Assembly (NCBI GenBank): GCA_025055675.1
Contig: JANWWT010000004.1
Span: 124,001 to 188,000 of the forward strand
DNA from: Pseudanabaenaceae cyanobacterium SKYG29
Lineage (GTDB): Bacteria > Cyanobacteriota > Cyanobacteriia > Pseudanabaenales > Pseudanabaenaceae
Reading direction: 5' to 3'
DNA length: 64,000 nt
Below are positions 1 through 6,323 of this stretch, in pieces; within the stretch, counting starts at the first letter, position 1; every line of letters starts with the position of its first letter. The notes under the pieces are model-generated. The model did no database searches, had not been told where the DNA came from, and saw nothing but the letters and a program-made list of their open reading frames with translations. Made by a program: the position numbers and the translations under genes.

Positions 1-180
1 AAGGCAATCCCGATCGGGCAAACGGAGGGGCAGAAAATCCTATTTGATTTGCATCAACTGATTCAGGCACAGACTGGGGCGATTTTACTGACGGAGGTGG
101 AATTAGAGAGCTGTACGATCGGGCTTGGTCTAGCTAGCATGCGCCATGAAACCCAATACAGTCGCATATTTCGCAGTTAA
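1..180 (+). CDS. ureF: Urease accessory protein UreF, 3' end only
   Basis: The first 180 bases read in frame 1 as the last 59 codons of a gene whose start lies outside the window. The C-terminus contains [15 protein letters not shown], which closely matches the usual UreF ending (HE-QYSRLFRS). UreF acts with UreD and UreG as the chaperone that loads nickel and CO2 into apo-urease. The ureD start follows 5 nt after this stop, so the two are very likely cotranscribed. Identification rests on the C-terminal signature and on the neighbouring ureD and ureABC. ureE and ureG are not in the window. Confidence 0.85.
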   Translation, partial: KAIPIGQTEGQKILFDLHQLIQAQTGAILLTEVELESCTIGLGLASMRHETQYSRIFRS

Positions 181-185
181 AATCT

Positions 186-1016
186 ATGGGGAACTGGCAG
201 GGCGAGTTAATTGCTCAGTGGGCAAATCGAGGGGGAGAAACTATATTAGCTTCCGCCTATGTCACCTCCCCTTGGCAACTACAGCGACCTTTCTATCCTG
301 AAGGCAAAGACTGGTGTCATATTGTGACTCTGCATATTGCGGGGGGCATGGTAGGAGGGGATAAATTAACTCTTAATGGTCAGCTGGGGTCAGGAGCGAA
401 AGTCTGTCTCACTACAGCCACGGCAGGCAAAATTTATCGATCCTTGTCTCCCCACCTAAAACAGCTAAATTACAGCCATTGGCAGTTAGACCAAGATGCC
501 ATACTAGAGTTATTCCCCCAGGAGACAATCTTATTTAGTGGTGCCCAGTTCTATCAACAATTGTTGATCAATTTACATCCCCAATCTCTCTGTTGTGGCT
601 GGGATATTTATCGCTTCGGGCGCACAGCTAGGGGTGAGGAATTTTTAGGGGGAAAGTGGCAAAGTCACACCGAAGTTTGGTGTCAAAATCAACCCCTGTG
701 GATCGATCGGCAGTTTATTTTAGGCACACCTGATTTTTTGCACAGCCCTAATGCTTTAGCGGGCAAATCTGTGTTGGGGACTTTCTGGCTAGTCGGGCAA
801 GAATTATCTACCGACTTAGTGGCTATACTGCGGGAATTACTGGCAGATTGCTCAGCCACCATTGCTATTACTCGCCTCCTCAAGGGTCTAGTGTGTCGTT
901 ATCGAGGCAACTCCACAGCAGAATGTAAACAATACTTTATCTCCCTGTGGCAAAAACTACGTCCACTCTATGCCCACCGTTCCCTTTGTCTGCCCCGAGT
1001 CTGGCAATTAAAATAA
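186..1016 (+). CDS. ureD: Urease accessory protein UreD (UreH)
   Basis: 276 residues, the usual size for UreD. It is a cytoplasmic scaffold that binds apo-urease and passes nickel from UreG/UreF to the active site. Family motifs are visible: GGMVGGDKL at about residues 54-62 and [11 protein letters not shown] at about 76-86, followed by the FSGAQFYQ region. It starts 5 nt after ureF. Its 3' end overlaps the 3' end of the convergent ureC by 9 nt, so the urease genes are split into two opposing transcription units whose transcripts are complementary at their ends. Confidence 0.95.
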   Translation: MGNWQGELIAQWANRGGETILASAYVTSPWQLQRPFYPEGKDWCHIVTLHIAGGMVGGDKLTLNGQLGSGAKVCLTTATAGKIYRSLSPHLKQLNYSHWQLDQDAILELFPQETILFSGAQFYQQLLINLHPQSLCCGWDIYRFGRTARGEEFLGGKWQSHTEVWCQNQPLWIDRQFILGTPDFLHSPNALAGKSVLGTFWLVGQELSTDLVAILRELLADCSATIAITRLLKGLVCRYRGNSTAECKQYFISLWQKLRPLYAHRSLCLPRVWQLK

Positions 1017-2714
1017 AAAGTAACGCTGTGCCATTGGCAGTTCTTTAGCTGGTTCGCAGGTCAGAACTTCCCCATCTGCCCGCACAACATAGGTTTCTGG
1101 GTCAACTTCTATCTTAGGCAGCGCATTGTTTAACTTGAGGTCTTTCTTCCCGATCGTGCGGGTGTTTTCCACAGGCAATACCCGTCTTTGCAGTCCCAAC
1201 ATTTGGGGTACTCCTTCTTCTATGGCAATCTTGGACATAAAAGTAAAAGAAGTTTGATAGACCGATCGACCGTAACTGGCAAACATGGGACGCATGTGGA
1301 TAGGCTGCGGTGTGGGAATACTGGCATTAGCGTCACCCATCTGACTCCAAGCGATCGCGCCTCCCTTTAACACCATCTCTGGTTTCACGCCAAAAAAGGC
1401 AGGTTTCCACAAACACAAATCAGCAAATTTACCCACCTCCACCGACCCCACGTAGCGGGAAATCCCATGGGTAATTGCTGGATTGATAGTGTATTTGGCA
1501 ACATACCTTCGCGCGCGAAAGTTATCAGCTCTGTCATCTTCTGGCAATCTACCCCGTTGTACCTTCATCTTGTGGGCTGTCTGCCAAGTACGTATAATTA
1601 CCTCTCCAATCCTACCCATAGCTTGGGAATCCGAGGAAATAATACTGAAAGCCCCCATGTCTTGCAGGATGTCTTCTGCAGCGATCGTTTCTCTTCTAAT
1701 GCGTGACTCGGCAAAAGCCACATCCTCAGGGATAGCAGGGTCGAGGTGATGACAGACCATCAACATATCCAGGTGTTCTTCCAGGGTGTTGATCGTGTAG
1801 GGGCGGGTGGGGTTGGTGGAGGAAGGCAAAACGTTTGGTTCACCACAAATTCTAATGATGTCAGGAGCGTGTCCTCCGCCTGCCCCCTCAGTGTGATAGG
1901 TGTGAATTACCCTGCCCTTAAACGCCCGAATCGTATCCTCGACAAAGCCTGCCTCATTTAGGGTATCAGTGTGGATTGCTACTTGTACATCAAATTCTTC
2001 CGCCACCCCCAAACAAACATCGATCGCCGCTGGTGTTGTGCCCCAGTCTTCGTGTAATTTCAACCCGATCGCTCCTGCCCGAATTTGCTCCCGTAGCCCC
2101 TCTGGCTTGGCACTGTTCCCCTTACCCAAGAAACCTAAGTTCATAGGGAAGCTTTCTGCCGCCTCCAACATGCGGTAGATATGCCATGCTCCTGGTGTAC
2201 AGGTAGTAGCACAAGTCCCCACAGCTGGACCTGTTCCCCCCCCAATCATCGTAGTAATGCCAGAAGCGATCGCCACCTCTATCTGCTGGGGACAAATGAA
2301 ATGAATGTGGGAGTCAATCCCCCCCGCTGTTAGGATTAGACCCTCGCCGGCTATAATTTCTGTGCCTGGTCCAATGATGATAGTCACCCCGTCTTGCGTG
2401 TAGGGATTGCCTGCCTTACCGATCGCGGCGATTTTACCGTCCTTGATCCCCACATCCGCCTTGACAATACCCCACCAATCTAAAATGAGAGCATTGGTAA
2501 TCACCGTATCCATTGCCCCTGCCCCCCTAGTGATGGGAGATTGCCCCATGCCATCGCGAATGACCTTCCCGCCGCCAAACTTCACCTCCTCCCCGTAGAT
2601 GGTGTAGTCCTGCTCCACTTCAATGAATAACTCCGTATCTGCCAAGCGTACCCGATCGCCCACCGTGGGACCGTAAGTATCAGCGTAAGCGCGGCGGTGC
2701 ATAGGATAGCTCAT
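1008..2714 (-). CDS. ureC: Urease alpha subunit UreC
   Basis: 568 residues, full length. It is the catalytic subunit of nickel urease (urea + H2O to NH3 + carbamate). All metal and active-site motifs are present: DSHIHF (Ni-binding His pair), GLKLHEDWG (the Lys that is carbamylated and bridges the nickels), the AIHTDTLNE and [15 protein letters not shown] histidines, the MVCHHLD flap region, and SSDSQAMGR with the Ni-binding Asp. The start ATG overlaps the ureB stop by 4 nt (ATGA), so translation is coupled. In cyanobacteria urease recycles nitrogen from external urea and from arginine breakdown. Confidence 0.98.
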   Translation of the reverse strand: MSYPMHRRAYADTYGPTVGDRVRLADTELFIEVEQDYTIYGEEVKFGGGKVIRDGMGQSPITRGAGAMDTVITNALILDWWGIVKADVGIKDGKIAAIGKAGNPYTQDGVTIIIGPGTEIIAGEGLILTAGGIDSHIHFICPQQIEVAIASGITTMIGGGTGPAVGTCATTCTPGAWHIYRMLEAAESFPMNLGFLGKGNSAKPEGLREQIRAGAIGLKLHEDWGTTPAAIDVCLGVAEEFDVQVAIHTDTLNEAGFVEDTIRAFKGRVIHTYHTEGAGGGHAPDIIRICGEPNVLPSSTNPTRPYTINTLEEHLDMLMVCHHLDPAIPEDVAFAESRIRRETIAAEDILQDMGAFSIISSDSQAMGRIGEVIIRTWQTAHKMKVQRGRLPEDDRADNFRARRYVAKYTINPAITHGISRYVGSVEVGKFADLCLWKPAFFGVKPEMVLKGGAIAWSQMGDANASIPTPQPIHMRPMFASYGRSVYQTSFTFMSKIAIEEGVPQMLGLQRRVLPVENTRTIGKKDLKLNNALPKIEVDPETYVVRADGEVLTCEPAKELPMAQRYFLF

Positions 2715-3016
2715 AGCTTGCCCTCCACCTTGGCATTAAACCCGTAGATTTCCCTTGTTCCCCCAAAGGGTACAAGCGTCACTTCTTTGGTATCCCCTGG
2801 CTCAAACCGCACTGCTGTTCCTGCAGGAATATCCAGGCGCATGCCCTTAGTTTTCTCTCTGTCAAATTCCAGAGCACTGTTTACCTCATAGAAATGGTAA
2901 TGGGAACCTACCTGAATAGGACGATCGCCCCTGTTAGCAACAGTAATAGTTAGGGTTGGTTTGCCTGCATTGAGGATAATATCCCCTTCCCCCGTGATAA
3001 TCTCTCCTGGAATCAT
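2711..3016 (-). CDS. ureB: Urease beta subunit UreB
   Basis: 101 residues, typical for the separate beta subunit of bacterial three-subunit urease. It begins [13 protein letters not shown] and carries the family stretches [19 protein letters not shown] and the [16 protein letters not shown] type motif (here [20 protein letters not shown]). UreB packs against UreC as a structural beta-sandwich. It lies 4 nt after ureA and overlaps ureC by 4 nt, giving a compact ureA-ureB-ureC operon on the minus strand. Confidence 0.97.
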   Translation of the reverse strand: MIPGEIITGEGDIILNAGKPTLTITVANRGDRPIQVGSHYHFYEVNSALEFDREKTKGMRLDIPAGTAVRFEPGDTKEVTLVPFGGTREIYGFNAKVEGKL

Positions 3017-3020
3017 AGCT

Positions 3021-3326
3021 CTAATCTCGGATGGGATGATGCACAGTCACCAGTTTAGTGCCATCGGGGAAAGTTGCCTCCACCTGGACTTCGGCAATCA
3101 TTTCAGGTACACCCTCCATCACATCCGCTCTTTTGAGAATAGTAGTGCCCTCACTCATCAACTGTGCCACTGTTTTCCCCTCCCTTGCTCCCTCCAGGAT
3201 AGCTGCCGTAATCATTGCCACCGCTTCAGGGTAATTTAGCTTGATGCCCCTACTTTTGCGCCGCTCTGCCAACAACGCTGCTGTAAATATTAACAACTTG
3301 TCTTTTTCTTGGGGGGTGAGTTGCAT
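3021..3326 (-). CDS. ureA: Urease gamma subunit UreA
   Basis: 101 residues from the ATG at 3326. The open frame extends two codons upstream to a TTG at 3332, but the ATG gives the usual [12 protein letters not shown] start and has AGAG at a fitting distance upstream. Conserved motifs include [19 protein letters not shown] and [18 protein letters not shown] near the C-terminus. It is the small structural subunit of urease and the first gene of the ureABC operon. Confidence 0.95.
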   Translation of the reverse strand: MQLTPQEKDKLLIFTAALLAERRKSRGIKLNYPEAVAMITAAILEGAREGKTVAQLMSEGTTILKRADVMEGVPEMIAEVQVEATFPDGTKLVTVHHPIRD

Positions 3327-3361
3327 TGCCAATCTCTACAAAGTATGGGCTATATTATGGC

Positions 3362-4042
3362 TCAGGTGGGATTTCTTTGTAAATTGAGGAAAGGTAACAA
3401 CACATCTCGACATTCATCGGGGGGCGGTGGTGGGCACTCCCTTAACTCCCGCAAGGTAAAGATTGCCTCATCTGGCAGTGTCATCACCTCTCTCCCTTTA
3501 GCCACCAGCTCACCAAAGGGCAAGTTCATGTAGTTAACAGCAAAATTCTGGGTGACTGTCAACTCTACACAACGCTGGGGCTGATTGGGCTTGCGGCTGA
3601 CAATAATGCTTCTAGTATTCTGCAAAGCAAAAGTAATCAAATCGGTGCGAGTGGGGTTAGGTCTGCCTTCTAGGGGACAAATCTTCAAGTTAGCTTTGCC
3701 TATACTGGCTCCCGTAGCAGCATGTAAGCCATCAGCGATCGAGCTGAGCTGAATATATCCCCCTAGCAATCCGTTGGTGAAAAACTGCGGCATGACATGG
3801 ACAACGTATAGCTCGAAGCGTTCTTGGGAAGTGTGGGGAACTTGTGCCGTAAAACCCAGTGCCCGCAGAGCTGCTCTCCCCATACGAAATCCTGCTACTG
3901 CCCAGGGTCCAGCCCCACCGTGAATGTCTTCTACCCGTTCCAGGTCGGCTTCTATGTTAGTGATTGGTTGGGGATAGGCACCACCGATCGTTTGGCACAA
4001 CCAGAAAACACCAACCCCCAGTAGAGTAAGGGCTAGTCGCAT
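3362..4042 (-). CDS. Exported protein, FmdE-like (formylmethanofuran dehydrogenase subunit E family)
   Basis: 226 residues. The N-terminus has a basic residue followed by a hydrophobic stretch (LALTLLGVGVFWLC) that reads as a signal peptide or anchor. The body contains HGGAGPWAVAGFRMG at about residue 41 and ADGLHAATGASIGKANL at about 105. These resemble the HG-H-PG-ALG and D-IQ-LTGCT-GKGNL motifs of FmdE-type domains, but with Cys positions replaced. FmdE domains bind metal and occur in many non-methanogens with unknown roles, so the family assignment is inference from motif resemblance and the function is unknown. A proline run (PPPPP) lies near the C-terminus. It is encoded tail-to-head behind ureABC. 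Confidence 0.6.
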   Translation of the reverse strand: MRLALTLLGVGVFWLCQTIGGAYPQPITNIEADLERVEDIHGGAGPWAVAGFRMGRAALRALGFTAQVPHTSQERFELYVVHVMPQFFTNGLLGGYIQLSSIADGLHAATGASIGKANLKICPLEGRPNPTRTDLITFALQNTRSIIVSRKPNQPQRCVELTVTQNFAVNYMNLPFGELVAKGREVMTLPDEAIFTLRELRECPPPPPDECRDVLLPFLNLQRNPT

Positions 4043-4428
4043 ATACTTTCAGTCCTTTTTTAATCAGTCAGAGGGCATGCTAGAACAGAGAAATTATTGA
4101 CTATTGTAGTAATTTACACAGAAAACCAGAACAACCAAACATTTCTAAAGTTAAGAATGAGTAGAGACATCTATTACTTTAGTGCATCCTAGGATGCTAC
4201 TTTCCGCTCAAGGATTTGTAAGGTGGTATGGATATTTGGCCTGTCTGGATTCCCTTCCCTATTAGTTGGTGGCGAGCTACTGTTTGTCTCCGACAGTAAT
4301 TACTCTATTAGTCCTAGTATTCTGGGGAGCGGTCTTTTCTCAGCTGAGTCCCATTATAGCAATAGTACTAGTAGTAATGGGGTTTATGTTACCGTACGTA
4401 GCTTTATAGTGTGAGAGAGGCTCGCCTC
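4043..4428. other. Intergenic region with a 14-bp palindrome and a possible tiny membrane ORF
   Basis: There is no convincing gene. A perfect 14-bp palindrome, GCATCCTAGGATGC, sits at 4184-4197 and could be an operator. On the plus strand, 4266-4409 (TTG or GTG start) encodes about 46 strongly hydrophobic residues ending in GFMLPYVAL. It has no visible ribosome-binding site and may be chance or the upstream remnant of the next ORF. Base composition is more AT-rich than the flanking genes. Confidence 0.35.
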
Positions 4429-4671
4429 ATGTTTTTAGGGGCGTTAGTATCTTTGATCCTATCTACAATGATAATGATGCCTTTTGTACTTCTAACTTAC
4501 CAAGAGATAGACTTAAGATATGCTGACAGAGCTACCATCGAAAGACTTGTTGAAGTGCATAGAGCAATTATGTATGTTGTTGTTGCCTATTTCTACCAAA
4601 TCCACTACTGCCTGATCCAACGTCCGCAGACTAAGAAAAGCAAGCAAAACAATGACAAACAAAACAAATAA
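4429..4671 (+). CDS. Possible small membrane protein, unknown
   Basis: 80 residues from the ATG at 4429, which has AGAGAGG 8 nt upstream. The frame also has a GTG at 4411. One clear membrane segment lies at the N-terminus (FLGALVSLILSTMIMMPFVLL) and a second weaker hydrophobic stretch (AIMYVVVAYFYQIHYCLI) follows an acidic/basic linker. The tail is Lys/Gln/Asn-rich. I recognise no family. The AT-rich composition and the adjacent hydrophobic ORF in another frame (4266-4409) raise the alternative that this is a decayed membrane protein gene. Confidence 0.35.
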   Translation: MFLGALVSLILSTMIMMPFVLLTYQEIDLRYADRATIERLVEVHRAIMYVVVAYFYQIHYCLIQRPQTKKSKQNNDKQNK

Positions 4672-4973
4672 CTACACAGTTGTAATAAAGATATTTGTTA
4701 GATGGGAACCGATCGGGATAAAACCATTTGTCCTTTAGTTGCTAAAATTCAAACAAAGAGCTTGACTAATTTAGCCGAAACCCCTGTGTGTCAAAAGCTG
4801 CCCAGATTGAACAGCTGAACTTGTAGGTTCCGTAAATCAATCAGCCATATCTCTCAACCACCGATCGATAGCCTAATTCCCCCACCTTGCTAGATTGACC
4901 TTAAGATTTGTTGTTACGTCCATTAACTTCCCAGTCTACCGATCGGTCAGACCAAGAACCCAGTAACCAAGTG

Positions 4974-5102
4974 AAGCACAGTAGCGGGATTTAAACCCAC
5001 TATTCCTCAGATTTGATATATTTCCATAATCGCATCCCAGCCTACCTAGCCCGCCATCCCAGAGTTGTTGCAACCCCGCTACCCCCGATCGACACTGTGC
5101 TT
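4974..5102. repeat. Large two-part inverted repeat, candidate structured RNA or regulatory element
   Basis: The left arm at 4974-4988 reads AAGCACAGTAGCGGG. Its complement is split on the right: CCCGCTAC at 5075-5082 pairs with 4981-4988, and ACTGTGCTT at 5094-5102 pairs with 4974-4982, separated by an 11-nt insertion containing CGATCG. A local alternative hairpin (TAGCGGG, 7-nt loop, CCCACTA) lies at 4982-5002. CATCCCAG is repeated directly at 5033-5040 and 5055-5062. The rest of 4672-5160 has no plausible gene. It could encode a small RNA of about 130 nt on either strand. Function unknown. Confidence 0.45.
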
Positions 5103-5160
5103 ACTTCTTCTCACTACAGTTCAACTAATGCTAGAGGGCATAAAAGTCTTATCTAAGAGT

Positions 5161-5436
5161 TTATTTTGTAAAGATTGTCCACACTCCGATCAAAACAAAA
5201 CCCACCCCTGCCGCAGTGCGAAGTATTTGCGGGGATAGAAATTTTTCCAACTGCATTCCCACTAATACCCCGATCGCTGTAGCTACAATTAAAGCTGATG
5301 ATGCACCTAGAAATACTACCAACTTGTTGGCTCCATCATTAGCAGAGAAGAGCATGGTAGCGATTTGGGTTTTGTCCCCCAGCTCTGCCATAAATACTGT
5401 TAAGAATACCGCTACAAATGATTTCCATAAAGACAT
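5161..5436 (-). CDS. Half-size Gdt1/UPF0016 (TMEM165) family transporter
   Basis: 91 residues with about three predicted membrane helices and one copy of the family signature E-x-G-D-K-T (AELGDKTQIATMLFS at about residues 18-32). Full-length Gdt1/Mnx proteins (about 200 residues) contain two such halves. Cyanobacteria also have half-size paralogues that work as heterodimers in manganese export, which is the likely role here. The substrate could also be Ca2+. A second, different half-size gene lies at 45335-45607. It is encoded alone on the minus strand. Confidence 0.85.
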   Translation of the reverse strand: MSLWKSFVAVFLTVFMAELGDKTQIATMLFSANDGANKLVVFLGASSALIVATAIGVLVGMQLEKFLSPQILRTAAGVGFVLIGVWTIFTK

Positions 5437-5621
5437 AGACTGGCGTCCCTGATTGAAACCAATTTAGTTATAACTCCAATAGTAAACTTGTCTAGCAGAG
5501 CAAAGTCAAGAACATTTGTATCAGTTTTATTTCATATTCGATTCATAATCAATTCATGTTTTTCGTAAATGAATTAGCCTGATTTCTATCACCATGAGCT
5601 ACACCCACCTAGGAAGATTTT

Positions 5622-5661
5622 TTGACATACTACTTGACACATCCCCTCGGCTAGGTATACC
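5622..5661 (+). promoter_or_regulatory. Likely promoter of the mgtA leader transcript
   Basis: Two consensus -35 hexamers TTGACA occur in tandem (5622-5627 and 5634-5639). The second is followed after 16 nt by TATACC (5656-5661) as a -10. Transcription would begin near 5668, about 65 nt before a short ORF and about 650 nt before mgtA. The repeated TTGACA-TACTAC-TTGACA could alternatively be an activator or repressor site. Confidence 0.5.
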
Positions 5662-5734
5662 ATAGCCTATGCTTGGTAGGGTCTTTAAGGATCAGCCTTG
5701 CGATTCATACTCTTTTCACATTAAGGAGAAAAAG

Positions 5735-5854
5735 ATGGAGGCTTCTGGTAGTAGTTGCACCATAGCGACGAAGAAGGAGGCTCTGGTGTCTGACGAAAAT
5801 GACCCCTACCCTGCGAGTGGCTTAGAGGCGATTGCTAAGGTAATACAGGTTTAA
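5735..5854 (+). CDS. Possible leader peptide (39 aa) upstream of mgtA
   Basis: The ATG at 5735 is preceded by AAGGAGA. The encoded 39-residue peptide is polar, starts MEASGSSCTIATKK and includes ENDPYPASG. It ends 12 nt before the first long hairpin of the mgtA leader. Enterobacterial mgtA leaders carry a short proline-containing ORF whose translation controls readthrough, so a similar role is conceivable. The sequence itself is not related to anything I recognise. It could also simply be a small cytosolic protein. Confidence 0.4.
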   Translation: MEASGSSCTIATKKEALVSDENDPYPASGLEAIAKVIQV

Positions 5855-5866
5855 TTGCTGGCTTTT

Positions 5867-6144
5867 ACCTGGTGATCGCCACAGGTCACAGTAAGGGTGG
5901 CGGTTAACAGGTGAGCCAAAGGGAGAAAAGACCATAACTTCTACAGGAGAGGGTACTCCTATCCCTGGCTATTGGCTTGGGACAAGGGGGTATGGTTGTT
6001 CCCCACTCTTCGGGAGCAAGGCAGTGGCGTGTCATGTGCTTTGCCCCTGGGCAGCTCATCCTGGTCAAGACAAGGGATTAGATACTTCTATCTAGTCCTT
6101 GATTTGTTATTGGTTCTTGTCCACGGTGCGTCTAATCAAGGAGG
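5867..6144 (+). promoter_or_regulatory. Structured 5' leader with mutually exclusive hairpins before mgtA (candidate riboregulator)
   Basis: Helices visible by eye include ACCTG/CAGGT (5867-5871 with 5908-5912) enclosing CGCCAC/GTGGCG (5877-5882 with 5897-5902), GAGCCAA/TTGGCTT (5913-5919 with 5972-5978) enclosing AGGAG/CTCCT (5945-5949 with 5956-5960), and GCAAGGCA/TGCTTTGC (6016-6023 with 6037-6044). A 13-bp hairpin then spans 6071-6101. Its 3' arm CCTTG can instead be used in CCTTGATT/AATCAAGG (6097-6104 with 6134-6141), which covers part of the AAGGAGG ribosome-binding site (6138-6144) of the next ORF. The switch-like layout suggests ion- or translation-dependent control of the mgtA operon. 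It does not match the M-box or another metal riboswitch that I can recognise. Confidence 0.55.
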
Positions 6145-6152
6145 TAGTTGCC

Positions 6153-6296
6153 ATGTTCGCAGTATTTTGGGAGTACATTTTTGACCATTTAGACGATGTA
6201 CTGGCAGTGATGTTCAGCCAGTTCCTCAAGGTGTGGTTTTCTCGCTGGCTCGATCGGTGCATGAGACAGCAACTGCAAGAAGCTTCCCAGCACTGA
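6153..6296 (+). CDS. Small protein (47 aa) upstream of mgtA
   Basis: The ATG at 6153 has AAGGAGG 8 nt upstream. The product begins MFAVFWEYIFDHLDDVLAVM and is amphipathic and aromatic-rich, with a basic second half (WFSRWLDRCMRQQ). It could associate with the membrane. It ends 27 nt before mgtA, whose own site is GAGGAG. The gene lies immediately after a hairpin pair that can mask its ribosome-binding site, so it may be the primary regulated cistron of the operon. No family recognised. A partner or regulator of the ATPase is an inference from position. Confidence 0.6.
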   Translation: MFAVFWEYIFDHLDDVLAVMFSQFLKVWFSRWLDRCMRQQLQEASQH

Positions 6297-6323
6297 AACT
6301 ACTAGCATCAGAGGAGAGTAGCT

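Noticed and set aside
4974..5102. tRNA gene on the minus strand (T-arm-like GTGGG-TTTAAAT-CCCGC with 7-bp acceptor pairing)
   Set aside because: No D arm or anticodon arm can be drawn and the distance between acceptor strands is about 125 nt, too long for a tRNA and too short for one with a group I intron.
6016..6030. M-box Mg2+ riboswitch in the mgtA leader
   Set aside because: The only similarity is the complement of the GCCACTGCC core word (GGCAGTGGC), on the wrong strand. The GUUAGGUGAGGCUCC-type core is not present in the correct order.
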